Assembly: GCF_001422205.1 (NCBI RefSeq)
Contig: NZ_LMMJ01000005.1
Location: 1-41,019 of the forward strand
Source of the DNA: Curtobacterium sp. Leaf261
Lineage (GTDB): Bacteria; Actinomycetota; Actinomycetes; Actinomycetales; Microbacteriaceae
Direction: 5' to 3'
DNA length: 41,019 nucleotides
A program made the translations under genes and the position numbers. The notes under the pieces are model-generated. The model had not been told where the DNA came from. It did not search any database and saw only the letters and a list, made by a program, of their open reading frames with translations. The first letter of the stretch is position 1. Each line of letters begins with the position of its first letter. Below are positions 15,814 to 24,140 of this stretch, one piece after another.

Positions 15814-16304
15814 GGCAATGGGGCATCGAACCCGACCGGATCAACGGGCACTACGAGCACTGAACGGTGCTGCTGATGGGTCAGCCGTGCCGCGACCGAC
15901 CCCGTGAAGAACTCCGCGATTCGACCCGCTCCCGTCCTGGCCCCGACGACCAGCATCGCCGCGTCGCGGTCTTCGGCCACCTGCGACAGTGCCCGGCTCG
16001 GATCCCCGACACCCGGGACGAACGTGACGTCGACGCCGTAGGTCGTTGCGGCAGCACGTACTGCCGCCTCGTCACTGTCCGACAAGCCCTGCGGTGTCGC
16101 GTCAGCGGTGTCAGGGTCGATCGGTTCCACCATCACCGACCCGTCCGAGCGCGTACCGGCATCGATGAGCGATGCATCCACGCTGACGCACACCAGCGTC
16201 GTACCGAAGCGGCGCGCGATGGACGACGCAACCTCGATGACCCCCGGAGCGAGGCCGGGCAGGACGCCGACGACGACCGGTCCGGTACCGATTGGTGCTG
16301 TCAT
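15798..16304 (-). CDS. UspA-family universal stress protein
   Basis: A 168-residue single-domain universal stress protein. VVVGVLPG at the N terminus, GDPSRALSQVAEDRDAAMLVVGARTG and TGSVAARLTHQQHRSVLVVP resemble the ATP-binding G-x2-G-x9-G(S/T) motif of the family. The start ATG at 16304 has GGGAG at good spacing; a longer upstream frame lacks family similarity. It is the first gene of the fluoride operon. UspA genes are among those reported near fluoride riboswitches, supporting the operon's role. Its molecular action is unknown. Confidence 0.87.
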   Translation of the reverse strand: MTAPIGTGPVVVGVLPGLAPGVIEVASSIARRFGTTLVCVSVDASLIDAGTRSDGSVMVEPIDPDTADATPQGLSDSDEAAVRAAATTYGVDVTFVPGVGDPSRALSQVAEDRDAAMLVVGARTGAGRIAEFFTGSVAARLTHQQHRSVLVVPVDPVGFDAPLPWDTP

Positions 16305-16351
16305 GACACTCCCTACCTCAGGCGCGCAGAAGCGCGACCAGCTGAGATAGG

Positions 16352-16371
16352 GACTGTTGTCGACAACTGTC
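16352..16371. promoter_or_regulatory. Palindrome upstream of the fluoride operon
   Basis: GACTGTTGTCGACAACTGTC is a 20-base dyad with one mismatched pair and a perfect 12-base core, GTTGTCGACAAC. It lies 48-67 bases upstream of the uspA start, where an operator would be expected. No crcB-motif (fluoride riboswitch) was recognised in this leader, so protein-based control is possible. Confidence 0.5.
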
Positions 16372-16625
16372 GAGGTTGGGTCCGGCAAGCCCCACTACCG
16401 GGTCCGAAGACACCACCAGTATGCACCCGAACCCCAAGTCACGCGGGCCGTCTCGCGCACCCGCGACGTCCCGACACCGAAGGAAGCGATTCCGACGACA
16501 CGGAGCGAAGCTGCCCACAATGGAAACGGCAGGGAAGTGAGACGATTCTCGTTTGGGGTACCCCTATCGATATGCCGGAGGGCAGAGCTCTCCTTCCCGA
16601 ATGAGGGTTGGCGTTTTTTCGGCGG

Positions 16626-16853
16626 CTACTTCTTTCCGAGACGGGCTCGTCGCAGTTCTGCGACGATGTGTGCCCGCTCGGGGTCCTTGGCCAGCGTGCG
16701 GTCGTCGACGACGTCCACGATGTGCTTGACCAGCTCCACGACCTGCTTGCGCAGAAGGAAGCCGAGCACGGAGAGGACGACCGTGATGACGCCGGTCAGG
16801 ATGGTGCCGCCGAAGGCCGTCAGCATGTCCACCGTGGTGTCGGTGATGGGCAT
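16626..16853 (-). CDS. Small single-span membrane protein, unknown
   Basis: A 75-residue protein with a strong ribosome site GAAGGAGG before ATG 16853. Residues about 14-34 are hydrophobic (TILTGVITVVLSVLGFLL); the rest is a charged helix with RKQVVELVKHIVDVVDD and ends ELRRARLGKK. It may be cytoplasmic-tail anchored and amphipathic. I do not recognise the family. It lies between the fluoride and arsenic operons and appears to be monocistronic, with about 250 bases separating it from each neighbouring operon leader. Confidence 0.7.
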   Translation of the reverse strand: MPITDTTVDMLTAFGGTILTGVITVVLSVLGFLLRKQVVELVKHIVDVVDDRTLAKDPERAHIVAELRRARLGKK

Positions 16854-17008
16854 GTTGCCTCCTTCGGGTTTGGCCGTATGGCCAGCCCGCCCGTCGTGGG
16901 CGGGGGTCTAGAGCGCCGGGAGCCGACGCGAGCGCCCGGTGGGCGCGTAGTACCCCTATGCGCGGAGCGAGTGGCCTGCTGCGTGCTCCGGCGTTGAGGG
17001 CATGGAAA

Positions 17009-17033
17009 AGGCCGGCCCTAACGGGACCGGCCT
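17009..17033. terminator. Hairpin terminator candidate 1
   Basis: AGGCCGG (17009-17015) pairs with CCGGCCT (17027-17033). It is flanked by AAAA on the left and GTTTGT on the right, so it could work in both directions. Confidence 0.65.
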
Positions 17034-17082
17034 GTTTGTGGTGCTCGGGTGCTGCGCTGAAGGCAGAGTCGTCTCGAGCGGT

Positions 17083-17105
17083 TCCAGCCTACGGTTCGGG
17101 CTGGA
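17083..17105. other. Hairpin between the two terminators
   Basis: TCCAGCC (17083-17089) pairs with GGCTGGA (17099-17105) around a 9-base loop. It lies 7 bases before the strong terminator at 17113-17139. Together they could form the end of a small RNA or a tandem termination region. Confidence 0.4.
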
Positions 17106-17112
17106 CATGAAG

Positions 17113-17139
17113 AAAGCCAGTCCGATGGACTGGCTTTTT
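17113..17139. terminator. Intrinsic terminator, strong and symmetric
   Basis: AAAGCCAGTCC-GAT-GGACTGGCTTT is an 11-base-pair perfect stem with a 3-base loop, followed by TT. The A-rich left arm makes it bidirectional. It would end the minus-strand arsenic/MFS transcript arriving from 17274. Confidence 0.85.
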
Positions 17140-17273
17140 GCGCGCACTAATGACGTGTGCCACAGCATAGCTCGTTTCGGGACATACCTGCAAGCATGCG
17201 GATTAGAGCCAGTTGGCCTTGTTCAGCCGCCGACGAGTGGGCTCCGCTGGGGCGGCTTCGTTCGGTGTCGTCG

Positions 17274-18494
17274 TTATTGGTGCGTTCGATGTCGGGTTGC
17301 GACCCGCGGATCTCGGTGGGTGGTTGTTCCGAGGAGCAGCGCACCGCCGCCGATCGCTGCCACCGCTGCGCAGAGCAGCGCGGTGGTCGTGGCGTCGGTC
17401 GCGTGGAGGAGGGCGGCGCCGACTGCTGGTGCGATCGCGGTGGCGATGGTCACGGGGGCGGCGAAGATCCCGGTGAGGTGTCCGGTGTTCGCTGTGCCCC
17501 ACCGGTCGACCACGACTGATGCCTGGATCAACGTGAGGGAGCCGCGGGCTGCGCCGGCGAGGACGGCTAAGCCGATGGCCGCGGGGAGAGCGCCGGCCCC
17601 TGTGGCGAAGCCGGCCAGCGCGATCACCGCGACCGCCGCAACCGCGGTGACAGCTGGGACGGTCGTGGTGCCGCGTCCGAACGCGAAGAACGCGCGGCCG
17701 GCGACCTGTCCGACGCCGACGAGGCCGAAGGCGGTCGCAGCGGCCGCGGCGGCAAGTCCTGCGCTGGTCAGGAGGGGCACGAGATTGATGGTGAGGGCGT
17801 ACAGCGCGAGCGCGAGGCCGGTGACGCCGACCTGCAGGAGCAGGAACGGTCTCGATCGTGCGATCCGGCGGACTCTGAACGGATCAGCGCGCGCGCCTGC
17901 CTCAGGTACGCCGTCGATGTGTGGCCACCGACGTGGGAGGAGGGTGGCGCGGATCGGGGCCACGGTGACGAGCAGGATGCCGGCGAGGATTAGGAAGCTT
18001 CCACGCCATCCGAGGGCGTGCGTGAGGGCGACGGCGATGGGCGCGAAGATCGTCGAGGCGAGCCCGGCGGCGAGAGTCACAACGGTCAGAGCAGTACCAC
18101 GGCGGGCGCCGAACGTGGTGTTGATGACCGTGAACGCGGCCTGGTACAGGGTCGCGGACTGGCCGAGACCGACGACGCACCATGCGGAGATGAACAGCGG
18201 GAACGAGGGTGCGACGGCGACCGCCACGAGGCCGACTGCGCCGGCGACTGTCCCGACCGTCATCGCCAGGCGCGGTCCCGCCCGGTCCAGGAGCCGCCCG
18301 ACCGGGATCCCCGCGGCGGCGGAGAGGATCAACCCGGCGGAGAACGCCGTGGTGATGAGGACCACGGACCATCCGGTGTCCCGCGCGATCGCGGTACTGG
18401 TGGCGGGGAGGGCGTAGTACAGGGTTCCCCAGGAGATCACCTGCGACACGGACAAGCCGATCAGCAGAAACGGGTGCCGGGGCTGGTCAGCCAC
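17274..18494 (-). CDS. MFS transporter at the end of the arsenic operon
   Basis: A 406-residue major facilitator protein with about twelve hydrophobic segments. The loop between segments 2 and 3 (GRLLDRAGPRLAMTVG) has the MFS G-x3-D-R-x-G-R/K pattern, and a basic central loop splits the halves (LLPRRWPHIDG). The start is GTG at 18494. It lies 39 bases after the second arsC and ends before a strong terminator. The substrate is not apparent. Other arsenic operons carry MFS exporters such as ArsJ for organoarsenicals, but this protein is not recognisably ArsJ and its neighbours lack the GAPDH partner. Confidence 0.82.
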   Translation of the reverse strand: MADQPRHPFLLIGLSVSQVISWGTLYYALPATSTAIARDTGWSVVLITTAFSAGLILSAAAGIPVGRLLDRAGPRLAMTVGTVAGAVGLVAVAVAPSFPLFISAWCVVGLGQSATLYQAAFTVINTTFGARRGTALTVVTLAAGLASTIFAPIAVALTHALGWRGSFLILAGILLVTVAPIRATLLPRRWPHIDGVPEAGARADPFRVRRIARSRPFLLLQVGVTGLALALYALTINLVPLLTSAGLAAAAAATAFGLVGVGQVAGRAFFAFGRGTTTVPAVTAVAAVAVIALAGFATGAGALPAAIGLAVLAGAARGSLTLIQASVVVDRWGTANTGHLTGIFAAPVTIATAIAPAVGAALLHATDATTTALLCAAVAAIGGGALLLGTTTHRDPRVATRHRTHQ

Positions 18495-18533
18495 GGAGTG
18501 CGCTGGGTGGTTCAGCTCCGACCTGTGCCGTCG

Positions 18534-18929
18534 TCACTGCTTGAGGAGCTCGTGCTGGATGCGGTCCGCGACGGCGTCGCGCAGAGGGCGGACGTCCTCG
18601 GGCGACCAGGAGGACGGGTCGGGGAAGGACCATTCTAGGACCGTGCCTCGCGGCGTGGCTGGCAGTTCCAGGCCGGGCTTCATTAGCACGACGATGTCGG
18701 CTGCCTTGATGAGTTCCGCGGTGACCTTCCGGGGTGTCCGGTCGGTGATGTCGAGGCCGAGTTCCCCGACGGTCGCGGCGATCGAGGGGTTCACTGCCTC
18801 GGCCGGCGTGACGCCGGCGGAGGTGGCTGTATACCGCTCGGGTGCGGCGAGTTCGAGGAGTGCTGCGCCGAGTTGGGAGCGGCCGGCGTTGTGCTTGCAG
18901 ATGAACAGGACGGTCGGCTTGGTCGTCAT
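18534..18929 (-). CDS. arsC: Low-molecular-weight phosphatase-like ArsC (second copy)
   Basis: A 131-residue protein of the LMW tyrosine phosphatase/arsenate reductase fold. The P-loop is FICKHNAGRSQLG, with the catalytic Cys in C-x5-R, and ADIVVLMKPG and FPDPSSWSPEDVRPLRD follow. It lacks the two extra redox cysteines seen in the other ArsC here, so it may use mycothiol/mycoredoxin, as described for actinobacterial arsenate reductases, rather than an internal disulfide relay. It follows the ArsO-like gene by 13 bases. Arsenate reduction feeds arsenite to the ArsB-like pump. Confidence 0.87.
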   Translation of the reverse strand: MTTKPTVLFICKHNAGRSQLGAALLELAAPERYTATSAGVTPAEAVNPSIAATVGELGLDITDRTPRKVTAELIKAADIVVLMKPGLELPATPRGTVLEWSFPDPSSWSPEDVRPLRDAVADRIQHELLKQ

Positions 18930-18942
18930 GTGGGCGTTCCCG

Positions 18943-20376
18943 TCAGTTGGCGCAGCATGAGCTGCTGTCAGTGGTTGGGGTGGACTCGGGGGCTGCGCAG
19001 CACGACGCCACTTCCGGAGCTGTCATGTCCAGGCTCGGGGCAGCGGTGGTCGGGCTCTCGGCGCTGCTTGGGGTGGTGCAGCAGGAGGATCCACCGAGAT
19101 CCGTGGAGCAGACACCGGTCTCGGGGAGGACGAGCTCGACCAGGCGCGCGGCGGCGTGGTCGCCAGCGAGCTCAGCGGCGATGGAGCGGACTTGCTCGTA
19201 CCCGGTGAGGAGCAGGAAGGTGGGGGCTCGGCCGTAGGACTTCATGCCGGCGATGAAGAAGTTCGGTTCCGGGTGCGCGAGCTCGGCGACTCCGTGTGGG
19301 GGTACGGAGCCGCAGGAGTGCAGGTTCGGGTCGATCAGCGGTGCGAGGGCTCGGGGTGCTTCGACGATGTCGTCGAGGCCGAGGCGGATCTCGCGGAGCA
19401 TGTCGAGGTCGGGTCGGAACCCGGTCGCGTTCACGATCACGTCGACCGTCACCGCGAACGGCGCTCCGGCGCGGCGGCCGGTGACGGTGACCTGGTCGCC
19501 GTCGGGTCGGACGTCGTCGATCTCGAGCGACGCGATCTGCTGCACGCGACCGGACTCGACGAGCCCGTGGACGGTGGACCCGAGCTGACCCCGGGCCGCG
19601 AGCCCGTCAGCTGCGTCGGCGCCGAGCCGGGCGGTGCCGGCGTTTCGGACAGCCCACAGCACGTCGGTACCCGGGGCCGTCTTGGCGAGGCTGGCGAGTT
19701 TGATGAGGGTGTTCGCCGCGGAGTGTCCGGCACCGACGACGAGGACCCGCTTCCCCGCCAACTTGGCACGGTCGGCGCCGAGGACGTCAGGCAGCGCGTG
19801 GACCACCCGGTCGCCGAGGTCCGCGGCGGGTGCGAGCCCAGCGGCAGTGAGCGGGTTCGGGGACGTGTAGGTGCCCGAGGTGTCGACGACCGCACGCGCA
19901 GTGACATCGTGCGCACCGTCGTCGGTGTGGAGGCGGAGCAGGAACGGGGTGTCGGCGCGGCCGGTAGAGCGGGTGCGGTCCATGCCCTGCCGTGACACCG
20001 CCTCCACGCGGGTGCCGTACTGGATCACCGGTGCGAGCTGCGGGGTCGCTGCCAGGGGGGCCAGGTACGTGTCGACGAGGTCGTGGCCGGTGGGCAGGGA
20101 TGATGCCCGGGGTGATTCCCAGCCGGTGGGTTCGAGGAGCCGCTGGGCGGCGGGGTCGATGACGTACTGCCACGGGGAGAACAGGCGGGTGTGTCCCCAC
20201 GCGCGGACGCTGGTCCCAACCGCCGTTCCCGCTTCGTAAATTACGACGGGGAGGCCGCGCTCGAGGAGGTGCGCGGCGGCGGCGAGGCCGACGGGGCCGG
20301 CACCGATGATCGCGACGGGGAGTCCGGTGAGGCGGTCCGCGTCGGCCCGGGGTGGGACGGTGAGGGTGAGCGTCAT
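18943..20376 (-). CDS. arsO: ArsO-like flavoprotein monooxygenase with Cys-rich tail
   Basis: A 477-residue flavoprotein. The N-terminal dinucleotide-binding motif is VAIIGAGPVGLAAAAHLLERG, shared by FAD enzymes; a second, RVLVVGAGHSAANTL, should bind NADPH, and VNATGFRPDLDM is the later FAD-contact motif. ArsO flavoproteins occur in Streptomyces arsenic operons (arsR-B-O-C-T), and the place here between two arsC genes matches. Its reaction is not established. The last about 65 residues contain seven cysteines as GVCST, GGSSCC, ASCCAA and SSSCCAN, a likely arsenite/metal-binding tail. The ATG at 20376 is the family start; the upstream extension overlaps arsC. Confidence 0.8.
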   Translation of the reverse strand: MTLTLTVPPRADADRLTGLPVAIIGAGPVGLAAAAHLLERGLPVVIYEAGTAVGTSVRAWGHTRLFSPWQYVIDPAAQRLLEPTGWESPRASSLPTGHDLVDTYLAPLAATPQLAPVIQYGTRVEAVSRQGMDRTRSTGRADTPFLLRLHTDDGAHDVTARAVVDTSGTYTSPNPLTAAGLAPAADLGDRVVHALPDVLGADRAKLAGKRVLVVGAGHSAANTLIKLASLAKTAPGTDVLWAVRNAGTARLGADAADGLAARGQLGSTVHGLVESGRVQQIASLEIDDVRPDGDQVTVTGRRAGAPFAVTVDVIVNATGFRPDLDMLREIRLGLDDIVEAPRALAPLIDPNLHSCGSVPPHGVAELAHPEPNFFIAGMKSYGRAPTFLLLTGYEQVRSIAAELAGDHAAARLVELVLPETGVCSTDLGGSSCCTTPSSAESPTTAAPSLDMTAPEVASCCAAPESTPTTDSSSCCAN

Positions 20377-20393
20377 GATCCTGGTCCTGTCGG

Positions 20394-20810
20394 TTAGGCG
20401 GTTGCTTCGGCGGGCAGCAGCTCGGCGAGGAGCGTCTGGACGCGGTGCTTGATGTCGTCCCGGATGGGGCGAACGTCCTCGATGCCGCGGCCGGCGGGGT
20501 CGGTGAGGTCCCAGTCCTCGTACCGCTTCCCGGGGAAGATCGGGCACGCGTCACCGCAGCCCATGGTGATGACGGCGTCGGAGTCGCGGACGGCGTCGGT
20601 GGTGAGGATCTTCGGCTGGTTGCCGGCGATGTCGATGCCGTCTTCGGCCATCGCCTGGATGGCGATGGGGTTGATCTGGTCCTTCGGCTCGGAGCCGGCG
20701 GAGAGGACCTCGACGCGGTCGCCGCCGAGGGCCTGGGCGTAGCCGGCGGCCATCTGGGAGCGTCCGGCGTTGTGGACGCAGACGAACAGGATCGTGGGCT
20801 TGTCGCTCAT
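20394..20810 (-). CDS. arsC: Arsenate reductase, thioredoxin-type ArsC
   Basis: A 138-residue arsenate reductase of the staphylococcal pI258 type. The P-loop LFVCVHNAGRSQMAAGYA gives the nucleophile Cys11 and Arg17. ITMGCGDACPIFPGKRYEDW gives Cys85 and Cys89, the relay pair that is re-reduced by thioredoxin. GIEDVRPIRDDI closes the domain. It begins 20 bases after arsB and ends 17 bases before the ArsO-like gene. The neighbouring disulfide oxidoreductase could help supply reducing power (inference). Confidence 0.93.
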   Translation of the reverse strand: MSDKPTILFVCVHNAGRSQMAAGYAQALGGDRVEVLSAGSEPKDQINPIAIQAMAEDGIDIAGNQPKILTTDAVRDSDAVITMGCGDACPIFPGKRYEDWDLTDPAGRGIEDVRPIRDDIKHRVQTLLAELLPAEATA

Positions 20811-20830
20811 GGGTGTGTGTCTTTTCGGGT

Positions 20831-22240
20831 TCAGTGGATGAGGGTGAGCCAGCCGGCGAGGGCGGCGAGGGTGATGGCGAGGACGGGGATGGTGAGGACG
20901 ATGCCGGTGCGGAAGTACTGACCCCACCCGATGTGGATGCCCTTCTTCTCCAGCACGTGCAACCACAGCAGCGTTGCGAGGGAGCCGATGGGGGTGATCT
21001 TCGGGCCGAGGTCGGAGCCGATGACGTTGGCGTAGACCATCACCTCGTGCGTGAGCCCGGTCGCGCCGGCGCCGCCGATGGCGAGGGCGGCGATGAGGAC
21101 GGTGGGCATGTTGTTCATCAGGGACGCGAGGATCGCGATGGTGAACCCGACGCCGAGCGCGGTGACGAGGACCCCGTGGTCGCCGAACACGTCGAACAGC
21201 GTCGCGAGGTGGTCGGTGAGGCCCTGGTTCTGGAGGCCGTAGACGACGAGGTACATGCCGATGGAGAACAGCACGATCTGCCACGGCGCCTCCCGGATCG
21301 TCTTCCACACCGGAATCACCCGCCCCGACGGCGTGCTCGGTCCGGCACCGCTACCGCCGACGCTGACGGTGGCAGTACCGCCGGTGGTGACGAGGACCGG
21401 CGCAGCCGCAGTGCGGGCGAAGAGGAACGCGGGCTGCCGGGCGGCGACGAGGACGATGATGACGGCTCCGACGCCGGCGACGGCCGCGAGGGGGACGCCG
21501 AGTGGGTCGGCGGCGAAGTAGCCGACCAGCAGCAGCGCGAGGACGACCCAGCCAGCGCGGAACGTCGCACGGTCCGTGATCGCGGCGGCGGGGCTGGTGA
21601 GGGCGAGGACGTCGTACCGCTTCGGGATGCTCCTGCCGAAGTACAGCAGCAGCATGCCGAGGGAGGCCAGGACGGAGACGATGCCGACGGGGATCATGAC
21701 GGCGGCGTACTCGGCGAAGCCGAGGTGGAAGTAGTCGGCGGAGACGATGTTGACCAGGTTCGACACCACCAGCGGCAGACTGCCGGTGTCGGCGATGAAC
21801 CCGGTGGCGAGGATGAACCCGAGCGCCGCTTTCTGCGGCATGTTCAACGCTCGGAGCATCCCGACGACGATCGGGGTGAGGATCAGCGCGGCCCCGTCGT
21901 TGGCGAACACCGCCGCGATGACCGCGCCGAGGCCCACGATCAGGACGAACAGCAGCCGTCCGTTGCCGCGGCCCCAGCGGGCGACGTGGAGGGCTGCCCA
22001 CTCGAAGAACCCGGCCTCGTCGAGGATCAACGAGATCAGCACCACCGCGACGAAGGTCAGCGTCGCGTTCCACACGATCCCGACCACGGTCGGGACGTCG
22101 GAGAGGCCGACGACGGTGGTGGCGAGGGCGATGACAGCGCCGATGAGCGCGGTGTAGCCGATCGGGAACCCCTTGGGTTGCCAGATCACCACCACGAGCG
22201 TCGCGACGAAGATCGCCGCAGCGACCACAGCCATCACCAT
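20831..22240 (-). CDS. arsB: ArsB-like arsenite efflux pump (ion transporter superfamily)
   Basis: A 469-residue membrane protein with about eleven or twelve hydrophobic segments. Motifs typical of ArsB/ArsP-type anion permeases include [36 protein letters not shown] and [17 protein letters not shown], the last being the ArsB N-N-M signature. It expels arsenite, driven by the proton gradient. The ATG at 22240 overlaps the oxidoreductase stop by one base (TGATG); a second in-frame ATG at 22234 is equally possible. It is coupled to arsC downstream. Confidence 0.92.
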   Translation of the reverse strand: MVMAVVAAAIFVATLVVVIWQPKGFPIGYTALIGAVIALATTVVGLSDVPTVVGIVWNATLTFVAVVLISLILDEAGFFEWAALHVARWGRGNGRLLFVLIVGLGAVIAAVFANDGAALILTPIVVGMLRALNMPQKAALGFILATGFIADTGSLPLVVSNLVNIVSADYFHLGFAEYAAVMIPVGIVSVLASLGMLLLYFGRSIPKRYDVLALTSPAAAITDRATFRAGWVVLALLLVGYFAADPLGVPLAAVAGVGAVIIVLVAARQPAFLFARTAAAPVLVTTGGTATVSVGGSGAGPSTPSGRVIPVWKTIREAPWQIVLFSIGMYLVVYGLQNQGLTDHLATLFDVFGDHGVLVTALGVGFTIAILASLMNNMPTVLIAALAIGGAGATGLTHEVMVYANVIGSDLGPKITPIGSLATLLWLHVLEKKGIHIGWGQYFRTGIVLTIPVLAITLAALAGWLTLIH

Positions 22241-23643
22241 CAGGCGGTCGCCCCGGCCTGGTTCACTGTGGCCTGGTTCGCTGCGGCGGCGGCGCGTTCC
22301 CAGCCCTGCGCGGCGACCTGCACGGCGTCCCACGGGGACCCGAGCGGCGGCGTGTAGCTGAGGTCAAGATCGATGACGTCGTCCACGGTGAGTTCCGCGT
22401 GGAGGGCGGTGGCGAACGTGTCGATGCGCTTGCTGATCTCCGCGGTGCGCTGACCGACGATCTGCGCACCGAGAAGCCGACCGGTGGCCTGGTCGCCGGT
22501 GACGCTGATCGTCAGCGGGACGGCGCCCGGGTAGTACCGCTTGTGGTCATCCGCGACCGTCACCCGCGTCAGCGGCGACACGTCCAGATGGCCGGTCTCG
22601 TGCTGGCGGAGGCCGGTGCGGGCGGCGACGAGGTCGAACACCTTCACCACCTGCGTCCCCACCGAACCGGCGAACGTCTTCGAGCCGCCGAGCATGTTTT
22701 CCACAGCGACGCGACCCTGCTTGTGCGCTGTCGTCCCGAGCGGCAACCACGTGGTGCCGAGGAGGCGGTGGTGCGTCACGACGCAGTCGCCGGCCGCCCA
22801 CACGTGCGGCACCCCGGTCCGCATGCTGGCGTCGACGACAATCGCTCCGCCCTGCCCCAGCCGCGCACCCGCGGCGACCGCGAGGTCCGTGACGGGACGG
22901 ACCCCGACACAGACCACGACGAGCGCGAACGTGCCCTCCGCGTCACCGGAGGTGGAGCTGGTGGCGACACGCCACTGCCCATTGCCGCCCGGGGTGATGC
23001 CCGTGACGGTGGCACCGGTGAGGACCGTCGCGCCGTGGCGGCGCACCTCGGCGGTCACGAGAGACCCGAGCTCCGAGTCGAGGGTGGAGAGCACTTCCGC
23101 GCTGCGCTGGATGAGCGTCGTGTCGAACCCGCGCGCGACGAGGCCCTCGGTCATCTCCAGGCCGATGTAGCCGGCGCCGACGACCGCGACGCGGCTGCCC
23201 GCGGGCAAGAGCTCGAGGGCGTCGACGACCTGCTCGGCGTCGGTCATCGAGTGCAGCAGATGGATGCGCTGCTCCCCGAACGGCACCCCCGCGGGGCGCA
23301 CCGGCTCAGCACCGGTCGCGATCAGCAGCTCGTCGTATGAGATCTCCTCCTCGCCGGCGGGACCGGTGACGGTCAGAAAGCGGCGGTCGACGTCGACGGC
23401 CGAGGCCCAGGTCGAGGAGCGGACCGCCATGCCAGCGGCTTCAAGGTCAGCACGGGTGCGGTGCGCGAGGGACGCTTCCGTGGCGACGTCACCGGACACC
23501 CAGTACGGGATGCCGCAGATGGAGAAGTTCGGGAACTCGTCCGCGAGCACCACCGTCACATCGGTGGTCGGGTCGAGTTCACGGGCACGGAGCGCCGCGG
23601 CAATGCCGGCGTCGCTGCCACCGACGGCGAGGAGATGAGTCAT
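22240..23643 (-). CDS. CoA-disulfide reductase-like FAD oxidoreductase
   Basis: A 467-residue pyridine nucleotide-disulfide oxidoreductase. The FAD motif near residue 7 is [26 protein letters not shown] at about 42-49 carries the single active-site Cys found in CoA-disulfide reductases and NADH oxidases. [17 protein letters not shown] binds NAD(P)H and VWAAGDCV closes the FAD site. The C-terminal dimerisation domain is complete (LGAQIVGQ). It is the first gene of the arsenic operon, divergent from arsR, and likely supplies thiol-reducing power. Thioredoxin reductases (ArsT) hold a comparable place in Streptomyces operons. Confidence 0.88.
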   Translation of the reverse strand: MTHLLAVGGSDAGIAAALRARELDPTTDVTVVLADEFPNFSICGIPYWVSGDVATEASLAHRTRADLEAAGMAVRSSTWASAVDVDRRFLTVTGPAGEEEISYDELLIATGAEPVRPAGVPFGEQRIHLLHSMTDAEQVVDALELLPAGSRVAVVGAGYIGLEMTEGLVARGFDTTLIQRSAEVLSTLDSELGSLVTAEVRRHGATVLTGATVTGITPGGNGQWRVATSSTSGDAEGTFALVVVCVGVRPVTDLAVAAGARLGQGGAIVVDASMRTGVPHVWAAGDCVVTHHRLLGTTWLPLGTTAHKQGRVAVENMLGGSKTFAGSVGTQVVKVFDLVAARTGLRQHETGHLDVSPLTRVTVADDHKRYYPGAVPLTISVTGDQATGRLLGAQIVGQRTAEISKRIDTFATALHAELTVDDVIDLDLSYTPPLGSPWDAVQVAAQGWERAAAAANQATVNQAGATA

Positions 23644-23699
23644 CAGGCTGGTCCTTCACGGATCGAGCGGGAGCCGAAACCCGGCGCGTACATCGAAGC

Positions 23700-23730
23700 A
23701 CGTCAATATCGATGAATGCAAATATAGACG
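23700..23730. promoter_or_regulatory. Divergent ArsR operator candidate
   Basis: ACGTCAATAT (23700-23709) and ATATAGACG (23722-23730) form an inverted repeat around a 12-base centre containing ATCGAT. The AT-rich dyad lies in the 116-base region between arsR and the arsenic operon, as expected for ArsR binding to both promoters. Confidence 0.6.
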
Positions 23731-23759
23731 CGTGTCGAAGTGCGTGGGAGGATGAGCCC

Positions 23760-24113
23760 ATGACGATCGAGCTGCTTCCCATCCAGGACGTCACCGCGTG
23801 CTGCTCGCCCGTGACGACGGAGGCGATGGATCAGGCGTCCGCAGAGGTCCTCGCGAAGTCGCTCAAGGCGATCGCGGACCCGGCGCGGCTCCGGCTGATC
23901 TCGATGGTCGCCGCGCACGACGGCGCCGAGGCGTGCGTGTGCGACCTGCAGGAACCGCTTGGCCTGTCGCAGCCGACCGTCTCGCACCACCTCAAGGTGC
24001 TCGTCGACGCCGGAATCCTGCACCGCGAGAAGCGTGGCACGTGGGCGTACTTCTCCCTCGTCCCCGGCGCCCTCGACACCCTCGCCGGCCTCATCGCCGT
24101 GCCGGCAAAGTAG
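23760..24113 (+). CDS. arsR: ArsR arsenite-responsive repressor
   Basis: A 117-residue winged-helix repressor. The recognition helix is LGLSQPTVSHHLKVLVDAG. Cysteines in TACCSP (Cys14, Cys15) and ACVCDLQ (Cys59, Cys61) match the arrangement of Corynebacterium glutamicum ArsR, where arsenite is bound by an N-terminal Cys pair and a helix Cys of the other subunit. The start at 23760 follows GGGAGGA; an upstream ATG is less well spaced. It is divergent from the arsenic operon and should derepress it when arsenite binds. Confidence 0.94.
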   Translation: MTIELLPIQDVTACCSPVTTEAMDQASAEVLAKSLKAIADPARLRLISMVAAHDGAEACVCDLQEPLGLSQPTVSHHLKVLVDAGILHREKRGTWAYFSLVPGALDTLAGLIAVPAK

Positions 24114-24140
24114 GCCGAACCCGCGTAGCCGCGGATCTCC

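Larger units (their letters stand above)
16854..17273. other. Non-coding spacer with three hairpins
   Basis: No credible gene was found in this 420-base stretch; the open frames crossing it are shadows of the MFS gene. It contains the promoter side of the small membrane-protein gene and three stem-loops at 17009-17033, 17083-17105 and 17113-17139. Confidence 0.6.

Noticed and set aside
16300..16450. Fluoride riboswitch before uspA-crcB
   Set aside because: Expected from the operon content, but I could not find the conserved crcB-motif elements by eye. Needs a covariance-model search.
17002..18417. A 471-codon plus-strand frame opposite the MFS gene
   Set aside because: It runs through two terminator hairpins and is Arg/Ala/Thr-rich, so it is a shadow.
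17274..18494. Assignment of the MFS transporter as ArsJ
   Set aside because: ArsJ is usually paired with a glyceraldehyde-3-phosphate dehydrogenase gene, which is absent, and no ArsJ-specific motif was recognised.
20813..22357. A 514-codon plus-strand frame opposite arsB
   Set aside because: Its composition is Asp/Glu/Gly/Arg-only low complexity, an antisense shadow of the ArsB-like gene, whose motifs are clear.
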